Assembly (NCBI RefSeq): GCF_014208105.1
Contig: NZ_JACHMQ010000001.1
Span: 3,658,001 to 3,722,000 of the forward strand
DNA: 64,000 bases
Reading direction: 5' to 3'
From: Actinomadura coerulea
Lineage (GTDB): Bacteria; Actinomycetota; Actinomycetes; Streptosporangiales; Streptosporangiaceae
Shown here: in pieces, positions 16,017 to 24,709 of the stretch
Position numbering within the stretch: the first letter of the stretch is position 1
Layout: each line of letters opens with the position of its first letter
Notes under the pieces: generated by a model
Told to the model about the DNA's origin: nothing
What the model saw: the letters and a program-made list of their open reading frames with translations, nothing else
Database searches by the model: none
Translations under genes and position numbers: made by a program

Positions 16017-17930
16017 GTGAGCGCACCACCTGGGTGGTATCCAGATCCGGAGTTGATGGGTCGCGAACGCTACTGGGATGGCCAGACCTGGACCGGCCAG
16101 TCGCGCCGCTACGACTCCCGCGCCCGCCGCCGGGCCTCGCTGAGCGCCGACCCCCCACCCGCAGCCGCCCCGCGCCCGCAACGGCCTGGGCCCCCACCAC
16201 CGCCTCCCCCGGCAGCCGTCGAACCGCCGCCCGCAGGGGAAGTAACCCCGGAGACACCGGCGCCGCGTCCCCCGCAGCCGCCGGTCTCAGAGGCCGAGCC
16301 GTCCCACCCTCCGGCCACGCCTCCACGCCCGTACGGGCCCACGGCGCACCCCGCGCAGCGGCCGTTCTCGGGTCCTGAGCCTCGTCGTCGCCCAGACACC
16401 CCTCCGTCGCCACCTGAGGCCGCCGAGAAGCCGTCCGCTTCGCAGGTGCCCCTACAGGAGGCTCGGCCCGAACCGCCCACGCTTCCCCCGCCGAGCCTGG
16501 GCGCATCCCGGCCCCCACAGCGGCCTCCCTCGCCGTCGCACCCCCCGGAAACACCGCGCCCCGCGAACGCTCCGTCGCCTCCCCCGCCAGCGGAGCCGCC
16601 GACTCCTCCCCCACCGCCCCCGGTAGAAGCTCCGCCGGCAACACCGGCGCCCCCGCCGCCGAACCTCGGCGAGGCGCGTACGCCGCCCGCTCCGCCCCGG
16701 CCGCCCGCTGCGCCACCGCGCCCTGCGACGTCTTCGTCTCCGGGGCGGACGCACATGCCGTCGCCGCGCGTGGAGTCGGGGCGGCGGTCCGGGCCGCCGC
16801 AGGGGCGGGGTAGGCCCGCTCCCCCGTCTCCGTCGCGGCCTGTTCAGCCGCCGCCTCTGGAGGAGGCCCGGTTCGAGTCCTCGGCGCCTCCGCCGCCGCG
16901 GCTCGGTGGGGGCCGTCCGCCGCGGCCTGCGGTTCCGCCGCCCTCGCAGGAGGCTCGGATGGAGACGCCGGCGCCTCCTGCTCCGGGGCTCCGGAAGCCC
17001 CATGCTCCCCGTCCTCCGGCGCCGCGGCCAGCGGTGCGCCGGTTGCCGGAGCAGCGGGTGGCGGAGGCGCCGCGGCAGGCGGAGGAGACGGGGCCGCGTT
17101 ACCTTCCGCCGGGGCGGCCGCAGGGCACGCCGTCCGGGCAGGCCGGTTTCGCGATCGGGCTCGTCGTGCTGGTCGAAGGGGGCCTGGTCGCCGCCGTCGC
17201 CTTCGGGGCGGGGTCCCTGTGGCCCTTCTGGGGCGCGGTCTCGGTGTTCGCCGTGTGGGCGCTTCTGCTGCTGGCGCCCCTCAGCGCCTCGCGCTCCTAC
17301 GGCTACCGGGAGCCGGACGGCGAGGAGCGCGCGCGGCTGGAGCACGCGTGGCGCTACGTGCAGCAGCACGCCGGGGTCAGCGGCTACCGGCTCGTGATCG
17401 TCGAGTCGGACGGGCTGAACGCGTGCAGGCCCTCAGCGCGCACGGTGGCGGTCACGTCGCAGTCGGCGCGCTCGCTGGCGCCCGGGCACCTCGCCGCCGT
17501 CCTCGCCCATGAGCTGGGGCATCTCCAGGGGTGGCGGGCGGTGCCGGCGTTCGTCCACGCGCAGGTGACGCTGCCCAACCGGACGCTGCGGTGGGCGCTG
17601 CGGACGGCGTGGTCCCCGGTCGCTCCGATGTGGAGGCGGGCCGTCGAGTGGCACCGGCCGATCGGCTTCCTCGGGGTGTTGCTGCTGGGCGCCGTCGCCG
17701 CGGCGGTGACGGTGCTGGTGGCGGTGCCTGCCGCGCTCGCCTACGCCGCCTCGCTGGGCGCGCGCCTGCTGGACGCCGGTGGCGAGGCGCGGGCGGACGC
17801 GGCGGCGGTGCGCATGGGGTTCGGCGCGGACCTGGTCGCCGCCGTGGAGCACCGCATCGAGCACCAGCCCGACGGGCTGCCGCTGCCCCTCGTCCGGCGG
17901 GCGCAGGCGCTCCGCCGCCGGCTCGGCTGA
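16017..17930 (+). CDS. DUF2510 / proline-rich / M48-family metallopeptidase
   Basis: A 637-residue protein in three parts. Residues 1-40 form a DUF2510 module (PPGWYPDPELMGRERYWDGQ), a short Trp-rich domain common in actinomycete membrane proteins. Residues 45-370 are disordered and extremely Pro/Ala/Arg-rich. The C-terminal part carries two TM segments (around IGLVVLVEGGLVAAVAFGAG and VFAVWALLLLAPL), the M48 zinc motif HELGH in VLAHELGHLQGW, further hydrophobic segments, and a late EARADAAAVRMGF motif supplying the third zinc ligand. The catalytic set is complete, so an active membrane protease of HtpX/Ste24 style is likely. GTG start at 16017. Confidence 0.8.
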   Translation: MSAPPGWYPDPELMGRERYWDGQTWTGQSRRYDSRARRRASLSADPPPAAAPRPQRPGPPPPPPPAAVEPPPAGEVTPETPAPRPPQPPVSEAEPSHPPATPPRPYGPTAHPAQRPFSGPEPRRRPDTPPSPPEAAEKPSASQVPLQEARPEPPTLPPPSLGASRPPQRPPSPSHPPETPRPANAPSPPPPAEPPTPPPPPPVEAPPATPAPPPPNLGEARTPPAPPRPPAAPPRPATSSSPGRTHMPSPRVESGRRSGPPQGRGRPAPPSPSRPVQPPPLEEARFESSAPPPPRLGGGRPPRPAVPPPSQEARMETPAPPAPGLRKPHAPRPPAPRPAVRRLPEQRVAEAPRQAEETGPRYLPPGRPQGTPSGQAGFAIGLVVLVEGGLVAAVAFGAGSLWPFWGAVSVFAVWALLLLAPLSASRSYGYREPDGEERARLEHAWRYVQQHAGVSGYRLVIVESDGLNACRPSARTVAVTSQSARSLAPGHLAAVLAHELGHLQGWRAVPAFVHAQVTLPNRTLRWALRTAWSPVAPMWRRAVEWHRPIGFLGVLLLGAVAAAVTVLVAVPAALAYAASLGARLLDAGGEARADAAAVRMGFGADLVAAVEHRIEHQPDGLPLPLVRRAQALRRRLG

Positions 17931-17934
17931 GCGG

Positions 17935-20094
17935 TCAGGTCCTTCCGCCGAACAGCGGCGGCGGGCCCTGGCGGGGGTCTTCGGGCGGCCGCGGGCCGGT
18001 CTGCTGGCCGGGCGGCGGGCCCGGCCGGGTCGACAGGGGCGCCCGCGGCGGGGGCAGCACGGGCGGGGCGGCCCAGGGCGGGGCGGACGGCGCGCCCCAC
18101 TGCTGGGGCTGCGGCGCCGGGCCGGGCGAGGTCAGCGCCGGGTCGGCGGCCGGGAGCGCCTGCTGCGGGGGCGGCGGGTCCGGAAGGGGGCCGGTGGTGA
18201 CGCGGTCCAGGGTGATGATGGCCGGGTCGCACTCGACGGGCGTGATGGTGCGGCCGCCGCCGGGCGCCGACTCGACCAGCAGCAGGGCGTGGTCGGGCAG
18301 GTACTGGAGGGTGACGGGTTCGACGACGTACTCGTACACGCGCTGCGTGGTGTCGGCGTCGCTCCAGTTGGTCCCCTCCGCGTAGGAGTAGGCGGCCGAC
18401 CAGTTCCGCGAGGTGGAGGTGGAGGTGCCCTCGGTGTCGCTGGTGCTCGTCGAGCCGCCCCGGTTGCTGCCGCGCTGGTAGGACGTCGACCGGTCGGGGA
18501 AGAGCCCGAACATCTCGCCGCCCGAGTAGCTGGTGCCGGACGAGCGGTTCGTCCCCCAGTTGCGGGACGTCCCGGTGGTGCGGCTGGTGCTGTAGGTCTC
18601 GGAGTCGCCCGTGCCCTCGGTGTCGGTGGTGGTGTGGGACTCGTTCCCGCCAACGTTCTTGGTGATCTGCGACAGGACGAAGCGGTGGTCGCGCCCGATG
18701 AAGTCGGCGGCGCGGGACGCGTCCTCGTGGTTGCCGAGCCGCATGAACGCGACGGCGCCGCCGCCGATCATCTCCGCGGAGGTCTCCCGCAGCCGCCGGA
18801 ACAGCAGGGTCAGCGGGACGCCGCGCCGCTCGCAGGCGTCCGAGAGCCGTTCGAGGTGGCGGCGGGCGAGCTCGTCCGCTCCGGCGACGACGAGGGCGGG
18901 CGTGGAGGCCCCCGACGCGGTGATGCGGTGCGTCACCCACTGGACGATGAGGTCGGTCAGCAGCTCGGAGCGGACGTTGCGGGCCTGGCTGTCGAGCGCG
19001 ACGCAGGTCAGGTAGCCGGCGCCCTCCTTCTCGGCGGGCGCCGTCCCGAGGTCCTCCAGCGGGTGGATGTAGGACTCGATCCTCGACAGGCTCGCGTGGG
19101 CCTGCCGCCGGTACTCCACGGTGAACAGCTCGTTCGCGATGTGCCGCCGCTCCTCGCGGGTCAGCGCGTCGCCGTCGTCGGGCTCGCCCATGAGGGCGCG
19201 CAGGGCCGCCGCGATCCGGCCGAGCGTGACGTCGTCGCCGAGCGCGCCGCAGACCCGGGTCAGGATCCGGTCGTCCATGCTGCGGTCGGCCCGCGCGGCG
19301 TCGGGCGTGCCGCCGTGCATGGACTCGACGATCGCGTCCACCAGGTCGCGGGGCGACATGTCGGACAGCAGGCTGGAGGAGGCCTGGCGGCTGGGCAGCA
19401 GCTGCGCGTCCACGCCCATCCACGCGGCCTGCGCCAGCTCGACGAGTTCGCGGCTGACGACCTCGCGGGACAGGTCGAGCACGAGCAGGGGCTGGACGGC
19501 GAGGGTGGACGTCCCGTAGGTGGTGAGCAGCGCCTCCCACGCCCACAGCGTCCCGCCGAACACGTCCAGACGGCGGCCGGGGCGCGGGGCCGCGCCCCAT
19601 TCGGGCAGGTCGCTCAGCCGCGCGCGCTCCGCGGCGTCGTGGGCCTGCCTGCGCGCGTGCCACTGCCGCGCCTGGGCCTGGTAGCCGCCGATGACCTGCT
19701 GCTGGGCGAGGTCGTGGGCCTGGCGGGCGCTCTGCCGCTGCCGGACGGCCCACCAGGTCAGCGCCGCGCCGGGGGCCAGGACGATGGCGGCCAGCAGGAG
19801 CGAGCCGACCGAGACGGTCCCGGATCCGCTCGCCGAGCAGGCGGCGAAGAGCACGAGGACCATCGCGATGGCCGCGCTCACCGGGAGCGTCCGGCTCAGC
19901 CTGTGCTGCGCGAGCTGCTCGGTCTGGACGACCCGGCGCGCCAGGTAGTCGGGCAGCGCCTGCTGCTGGGGCGGCGCGTCCGGGAAGGGGCGCAGGAACC
20001 ACCACCGGTCGCGGAACACCCAGCCGAGCCGGGGATCGGGGGTGAAGAGCCGTTCGCGGCGTGACAGCAATCCCCCATGGTCGACCGCCCTCAC
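17935..20094 (-). CDS. membrane protein with Ser/Thr/Gly-rich region, partner of the HerA-like ATPase
   Basis: A 719-residue protein. Two TM helices at about residues 70-110 (LPVSAAIAMVLVLFAACSAS and VGSLLLAAIVLAPGAALTWW) follow an aromatic N-terminus (LGWVFRDRWWFLRPF). Residues 150-480 look globular and resemble a conjugation-type ATPase fold (ALVVAGADELARRHLERLSD, GGGAVAFMRLGNHEDASRAA) but no Walker A is present. Residues 490-590 are a Ser/Thr/Gly/Asn-rich tract (GTSRNWGTNRSSGTSYSGGE and similar), then a short folded piece and a Pro/Gln tail. Divergently placed to the HerA/VirB4-like ATPase with a shared 187-bp control region. No named family recognised. Confidence 0.7.
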   Translation of the reverse strand: MRAVDHGGLLSRRERLFTPDPRLGWVFRDRWWFLRPFPDAPPQQQALPDYLARRVVQTEQLAQHRLSRTLPVSAAIAMVLVLFAACSASGSGTVSVGSLLLAAIVLAPGAALTWWAVRQRQSARQAHDLAQQQVIGGYQAQARQWHARRQAHDAAERARLSDLPEWGAAPRPGRRLDVFGGTLWAWEALLTTYGTSTLAVQPLLVLDLSREVVSRELVELAQAAWMGVDAQLLPSRQASSSLLSDMSPRDLVDAIVESMHGGTPDAARADRSMDDRILTRVCGALGDDVTLGRIAAALRALMGEPDDGDALTREERRHIANELFTVEYRRQAHASLSRIESYIHPLEDLGTAPAEKEGAGYLTCVALDSQARNVRSELLTDLIVQWVTHRITASGASTPALVVAGADELARRHLERLSDACERRGVPLTLLFRRLRETSAEMIGGGAVAFMRLGNHEDASRAADFIGRDHRFVLSQITKNVGGNESHTTTDTEGTGDSETYSTSRTTGTSRNWGTNRSSGTSYSGGEMFGLFPDRSTSYQRGSNRGGSTSTSDTEGTSTSTSRNWSAAYSYAEGTNWSDADTTQRVYEYVVEPVTLQYLPDHALLLVESAPGGGRTITPVECDPAIITLDRVTTGPLPDPPPPQQALPAADPALTSPGPAPQPQQWGAPSAPPWAAPPVLPPPRAPLSTRPGPPPGQQTGPRPPEDPRQGPPPLFGGRT

Positions 20095-20143
20095 GATCTG
20101 AACCCCCGTCCCGCTCGGTATGCCGCAAATAACCCAAGCAGAT

Positions 20144-20160
20144 TGACATGTGACTTGTCA
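20144..20160. promoter_or_regulatory. TGACA-N7-TGTCA inverted repeat in the divergent intergenic region
   Basis: TGACATGTGACTTGTCA is a perfect 5-bp inverted repeat spaced by 7 bp between the divergent membrane-protein and HerA-like ATPase genes. TTGACA at 20143-20148, which overlaps it, also matches a -35 box, but I see no clear -10 at the right distance. It may be an operator controlling the pair. Confidence 0.35.
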
Positions 20161-20281
20161 GGCCCCTCACCAGGAATCGGCCTTCCCAAAGGGGTTCTTG
20201 CTCAATAGCCTGACTGCTCATGACCTTGGACCGAGGCGAGATCGCGAAAATGTCCGGCCCGGCCCGCCGGCGCGGCTGACC

Positions 20282-23005
20282 ATGTGGGACGTCGTGCGCG
20301 GCCTGCCGGTGTGCCGGCTGACGGAAGTCCCCCGCCCCGACGAGGCGGACGGACGGGACGAGTGGCGCGACCAGCGGTTCGCGGCGCTGGTCTCGGCCTA
20401 CCACGCGGGCGGGGACGCGGTGCTCGTCGGCTGGCGGCGCGCGGAGGCGTTCGGCCCCACGGAGGTGTTCGTCGGCGGGGACGGGCTCCTCGCCGACCGC
20501 GACGGGGACGCGGCCACCCTCAGCCTTCCCGCGGGCGGCCGCGGGACCCTGCTGCCCCAGGGCGTCGGCGAGGACTCGATGCCGCACTGGGTGAGCATCG
20601 GCGGCATCGCCGACGGCCTGCTCGTGGAGGACCCCCCTCCGGAGGAGCCCGCGCGGCCGTCCCTGGAGGACGGCCTGCTCGCCGTGTGGATGCAGCCGTT
20701 CGCGTGGATGCTGGTCGCCGAGCCCGTCGACCCGGACGAGGCGCGGCGCCTCGCCGACGACCTGGCCGACCGGCAGCAGCGCGCCCGGTCGATGGCGGAG
20801 CTGTCGCCGGAGGACTCGGTCGCGGCCGACCGGATGGACAAGCGGCACCGCGAGCTGCGCCGGGCCGCCACGTCCGGCCTGTGGCGGGTGCACCTGGCGG
20901 CCGGGGCGGCGACGCCCCGGGCCGCCGCGCGGGTCGCGGCGCTCGTGTGCGCGTCGGCCGACCTCGGCCGCCTGCCGTACGCGCTGGTCCCGGGCGCGGC
21001 GGGGCCGTTCGAGGCGAGCACGCAGCTCGTCGCGGCGCTGGCCCGTCCGCCCGTCCGCGAGGTCGCCGGGGTCCGGTTCGTGATGCGGCCGGAGTTCGAC
21101 GTCACGCCCGAGTCGCCCGGCACCGGGGTCACGCTGGGACGGGTCCTGGACCGCAACCGCCGCGACGTGGGCCCGATCTCGCTGCCGCTGTCCAGCCTGA
21201 ACCGGCACACGTTCGTGTGCGGGGCGACCGGCGCCGGCAAGTCGCAGACCGTCCGGTCGCTGCTCGCGGCCGCGTCCGGGGCGGGGCTGCCGTGGCTGGT
21301 GGTCGAGCCCGCGAAGGCGGAGTACCGGCTGATGGCGGCGCGGCTCCCGGACGCGGAGGTCGTCACGATCCGGCCGGGGGACGCGGAGGCCATCGCGGCC
21401 GGGATCAACCCGCTCGAACCGGCGACCGGGCCGGACGGGCGGCCGTTCCCGCTGCAGACCCACGCCGACCTCGTCCGCGCCCTGTTCCTCGCGGCGTTCG
21501 AGGCCGACGAGCCGTTCCCGCAGGTGCTCGCGGCGGCGCTGAGCCGCTGCTACGAGCGGCTCGGCTGGGACCTCGCGCTCGGCGAGCCGACGGTGCCGGG
21601 CACCGCGCCGCGCTATCCGACGCTGGCCGACCTGCAGGCCACCGCCGAGCAGGTCGTCGACGAGATCGGCTACGGCCAGGAGATCACCGACAACGTGCGC
21701 GGCTTCATCCGGGTCCGGCTGTCCAGCCTGCGGCTCGGCACCACCGGGCGGTTCTTCGAGGGCGGCCACCCCATCGACTTCGACGCGCTGCTCGCCCGCA
21801 ACGTCGTCCTGGAGATCGAGGACGTCGGGGACGACCGCGACAAGGCGTTCCTGATGGGCACCGTCCTGGTCCGGCTGGTCGAGCACCTGCGGCTGCGGCA
21901 GCGGCAGGGCGCCCCGCCCGGACTGCGGCACCTCAGCGTGTTCGAGGAGGCGCACCGGCTGCTGCGCCGCAGCGAGCAGGCCGGGCCCGCGTCCCACGCG
22001 GTGGAGACGTTCGCGAGCCTGCTGGCGGAGATCCGCGCGTACGGGGAGGGGCTGATCGTGGCGGAGCAGATCCCGTCCAAGCTCGTCCCGGACGTCATCA
22101 AGAACACCGCCGTCAAGATCGTCCACCGGCTGCCCGCGAAGGACGACCGGGACGCGGTCGGCGCCACGATGAACATCACCGAGGCGCAGTCGCAGTTCCT
22201 CGTCACGCTCACGCCGGGCGAGGGCGCGGTGTTCACCGACGGCATGGACTACCCGCACCTGGTCCGGATGCCGGACGGCTCGCGCCTGGAGGAGGCCGCG
22301 CCGCCGACGGCCTCGCCCCGCGTGCTGGTGACCCCCCGCAGCGGGACGTGCGGCGCCGACTGCCGCGATTCGCCCTGCACGCTGCGGGACATGCGCGCCG
22401 CGCAGCGGGTCCTTTCCGACCGTCCCGAGGTGGTGGTGTGGGCGGAGCTCGCCGCCGCCGCCCACCTGACCGGCTGGGGCTCCCCGCGCCCCGCGTCCTC
22501 CCTGCTGAGCGGGCTGCCGCCCCGGATCCGCGACTGCGCCGTCTCGCACGCGGTGGACGCGGCCGTCGAGTCCCGCGCGGCCCCCGCCGGGCTGGCCGGG
22601 CATCTGGTCGCGATGCACCGGGGGGCCGCGTGCGCCGCCGTCGAGGTGGAGTTCTTCGCCGCCCCGTACCGCTGGTGCCTCCTCCTGGAGGAGCTCGGCG
22701 GGGCGCGGCGGACGAGTCCCGGCGGCGGACGCCATCCGATGAGCGGGGAGTGGGAGAGCCGCTACGGGCGCGCGATCCCCGGCGACACGCTCGACGCGCA
22801 GTTCCGCGCCGTCAGCGCCTGGTGGGACCGCGACCAGCGCGACACCGCCGCCCGCGATTTCGCGGTGTGGGGCTCGGCCCGCGCGCTGGAGGCCGCGGTG
22901 GGCGCCGAGCGCGCCGACCCCGACTGGCCCGGCCGCCTCCGGGAGGCGGCGTCCCCCCTCGGCGACCTCGGCGGCCTCCTCGACTCCTTCACCACCGCCG
23001 GCTAG
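20282..23005 (+). CDS. HerA/VirB4-like hexameric ATPase
   Basis: About 907 residues from ATG 20282; an in-frame GTG at 20150 would add 44 residues of no recognisable character, so the shorter form is preferred. The AAA core has Walker A GATGAGKS (FVCGATGAGKSQTVRSLL) and the following VVEPAKAEYR typical of HerA/FtsK/VirB4. Walker B-like LSVFEEAHRLLRR and GEGLIVAEQIPSKLVPDVIKN complete the core, and TMNITEAQSQFLVTLTPGEG is a HerA-style sensor region. A Cys cluster, CGADCRDSPC, begins a C-terminal domain of unknown fold. Such ATPases move DNA or protein through hexameric rings. The divergent membrane partner suggests a translocation or surface machine. Confidence 0.82.
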   Translation: MWDVVRGLPVCRLTEVPRPDEADGRDEWRDQRFAALVSAYHAGGDAVLVGWRRAEAFGPTEVFVGGDGLLADRDGDAATLSLPAGGRGTLLPQGVGEDSMPHWVSIGGIADGLLVEDPPPEEPARPSLEDGLLAVWMQPFAWMLVAEPVDPDEARRLADDLADRQQRARSMAELSPEDSVAADRMDKRHRELRRAATSGLWRVHLAAGAATPRAAARVAALVCASADLGRLPYALVPGAAGPFEASTQLVAALARPPVREVAGVRFVMRPEFDVTPESPGTGVTLGRVLDRNRRDVGPISLPLSSLNRHTFVCGATGAGKSQTVRSLLAAASGAGLPWLVVEPAKAEYRLMAARLPDAEVVTIRPGDAEAIAAGINPLEPATGPDGRPFPLQTHADLVRALFLAAFEADEPFPQVLAAALSRCYERLGWDLALGEPTVPGTAPRYPTLADLQATAEQVVDEIGYGQEITDNVRGFIRVRLSSLRLGTTGRFFEGGHPIDFDALLARNVVLEIEDVGDDRDKAFLMGTVLVRLVEHLRLRQRQGAPPGLRHLSVFEEAHRLLRRSEQAGPASHAVETFASLLAEIRAYGEGLIVAEQIPSKLVPDVIKNTAVKIVHRLPAKDDRDAVGATMNITEAQSQFLVTLTPGEGAVFTDGMDYPHLVRMPDGSRLEEAAPPTASPRVLVTPRSGTCGADCRDSPCTLRDMRAAQRVLSDRPEVVVWAELAAAAHLTGWGSPRPASSLLSGLPPRIRDCAVSHAVDAAVESRAAPAGLAGHLVAMHRGAACAAVEVEFFAAPYRWCLLLEELGGARRTSPGGGRHPMSGEWESRYGRAIPGDTLDAQFRAVSAWWDRDQRDTAARDFAVWGSARALEAAVGAERADPDWPGRLREAASPLGDLGGLLDSFTTAG

Positions 23006-23023
23006 CCCGCCGCCGGCCGCGTC

Positions 23024-23413
23024 CTACCCGTGCGCCCTCCGCGCGTCGACCTCGATCTCGATCTTCATGCGGGGGTCGGCGAGGCCGCACACCTGCATCG
23101 TCGCGGCCGGCCGCACGTCGCCGAAGCGGCGCCGCAGCACCGGCCAGCAGGGCTCGAAGTCGGCGCGCTCGGGGAGCAGGTACCGGACGCGGACCACGTC
23201 GGCGAACGTGCAGCCCGCCTCCGCGAGCGCGGCCTCGATGTTGCGCAGGCACTGCTCGGCCTGCTCCACCACGTCGTCGGAGATGGTCATGGCGGCGTAG
23301 TCGAACCCGGTCGTGCCGGAGACGTGCACCCGGTCGCCGTCCACCACGGCGCGGGCGTAGCCGATCTGCTCCTCGAAGGTCGAACCGCTGAGGATCGCGC
23401 GTCGTTCCGTCAT
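23024..23413 (-). CDS. RidA family protein (YjgF/YER057c/UK114)
   Basis: A 129-residue protein with ATG at 23413. Family features are GYARAVVDGDRVHVSGTTGFD, QAEQCLRNIEAALAEAGCTFADVVRVRYLL and the C-terminal IEIEVDARR block. The Arg of RPAATMQVCGL is where the catalytic Arg of imine deaminases sits (usually R-P-A-R/A-x-x-x). RidA proteins hydrolyse reactive enamine/imine intermediates; some pathway members act in natural-product biosynthesis. It follows the glycosyltransferase in the same direction with a 44-bp gap. Confidence 0.88.
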   Translation of the reverse strand: MTERRAILSGSTFEEQIGYARAVVDGDRVHVSGTTGFDYAAMTISDDVVEQAEQCLRNIEAALAEAGCTFADVVRVRYLLPERADFEPCWPVLRRRFGDVRPAATMQVCGLADPRMKIEIEVDARRAHG

Positions 23414-23457
23414 GGCCGCAAGTATGGGGTGCTTCGCGCGCCCGGCCGCTCGCGGGG

Positions 23458-24669
23458 TCAGGCCAGCTTCTCCAGGCGGTCGGCGGCCTCGGCGGCGCCT
23501 CCCGCCGCGGCGAAGGAGTCGCGGACGCGCCCGGCGGCGGCGCGGTGCGGGCCGTCGGCCAGGACGGTCGCGAGGGCGGCCCGCAACCCGTCCGGCCCGA
23601 CGCCGTCGAACGGGACCGCGGTCCCCGCGCCCGCCTTCTCCAGCAGCCCCGCGATGATCGGCTGGTCGTCGCGGACCGGCGCGGCCACCAGCGGGAGGCC
23701 GTGGGCCAGCGACTCGCACACGGCGCCGTAGCCGCCGTCGCAGACGACCGCCGACATCCGTTCGAGGAGTCTCGGCCGAGGGACCTGGTCGCGGACGATG
23801 ACGTTCGGCGGCACGTCCCCCACCAGGGCGGGCGGCGCCACGAGGACCGCCTGGACGTCCAGCTCGCGGACGGCCTCGGCGGCGGCCCGGAGGAACCGCT
23901 CGCGTGACACGTCGTCGGCGGTGTCGAGCGAGACGAGCGCGGCGGGACGGCCGTCGAGCCGGTCCCACGGGAACGCGCTCGGCGCGGGACGGCCGAGGAC
24001 GGGCCCCACGAAGGCGAAGTGGTCGGGGAAGAAGGAGACGTCGCCGAGCAGCGCGCCGGTGGAGAAGACCAGCACGAGGTGGTCGGAGAAGCGCAGGTCG
24101 AGCAGGTCGTCGATGCCGTGGTCGAGCTGGAGACCGCCGATCCGCTCGCGCACCCGCCGCTCGTCCTCCGGCCGGTCGGCGAGCGGGCGGGTGAACTCGG
24201 CCGGCGTCGCCGCGGACGTGGCCCAGGGGATCTCGCGGCGGCGGGCCGCGACGGGCGCGGCGAGGACGAGCTGGTCGCCGACCACCACGTGCGGGCGGAA
24301 CCGCTCGACCGCCGTCTCGACGCCGGGCAGCATCGCGTGGCCGAGGGGGACGAGGAACTCCTCCCAGTAGCGCGGGTCCGCGGGGCCGCCGGTCCGGAGG
24401 CGGTCGTCGCGCAGGCGCGCCGCGTCCCCGTCGGCGAGGGCGCTGAAGATCCGCGAGCGGGGGCGCAGCCGGGGTTCCAGGGACGCGCGGTGGCCCGTCC
24501 AGGCGATCTTGTGGCCGCGGCGGGCGAGCTCGGCGGCGACCGCGGCGACCGCGGCGACGTGCCCGTCGAGCGGCGGGACGGCGAACAGGAAGCGGCGCGG
24601 CGGGGCGCACGCCCGAGCGACCCCGGGATCGCCCAGCAGGGACGGCACCCGTACACGGCGGGCGCTCAC
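23458..24669 (-). CDS. MGT-type (UDP-sugar) glycosyltransferase
   Basis: A 403-residue GT1/GT-B enzyme. The N-terminal half begins FLFAVPPLDGHVAAVAAVAAEL, the acceptor-domain start of macrolide and enediyne glycosyltransferases. The C-terminal half has the donor-binding block CDGGYGAVCESLAHGLPLVAAP and DDQPIIAGLLEKAGAG. The usual H of the HGG motif is replaced by D (CDGGYG), which could change donor phosphate contacts. GTG start at 24669. It lies 40 bp after the polyketide synthase pair in the same orientation, so a role in glycosylating that product is plausible but inferred. Confidence 0.85.
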   Translation of the reverse strand: MSARRVRVPSLLGDPGVARACAPPRRFLFAVPPLDGHVAAVAAVAAELARRGHKIAWTGHRASLEPRLRPRSRIFSALADGDAARLRDDRLRTGGPADPRYWEEFLVPLGHAMLPGVETAVERFRPHVVVGDQLVLAAPVAARRREIPWATSAATPAEFTRPLADRPEDERRVRERIGGLQLDHGIDDLLDLRFSDHLVLVFSTGALLGDVSFFPDHFAFVGPVLGRPAPSAFPWDRLDGRPAALVSLDTADDVSRERFLRAAAEAVRELDVQAVLVAPPALVGDVPPNVIVRDQVPRPRLLERMSAVVCDGGYGAVCESLAHGLPLVAAPVRDDQPIIAGLLEKAGAGTAVPFDGVGPDGLRAALATVLADGPHRAAAGRVRDSFAAAGGAAEAADRLEKLA

Positions 24670-24709
24670 CGCGCGGCTCCCGCCGGCGTCCGGGGGTGGT
24701 CGACGTCCT

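Noticed and set aside
20150-20281. 44-residue N-terminal extension of the HerA-like ATPase
   Set aside because: Begins at a GTG inside the inverted repeat, lacks an RBS and resembles no part of the family; ATG 20282 preferred, with moderate certainty.
17741-22735. A 1664-codon open frame on the minus strand
   Set aside because: It runs antisense to the HerA-like ATPase and across two genes; its Arg/Ala/Gly-rich translation is the usual by-product of high GC and shows no domain.
17935-23005. Known HerA-based anti-phage system
   Set aside because: No Sir2, DUF4297 or other nuclease partner lies beside the ATPase; kept only as an unassigned translocase-like pair.
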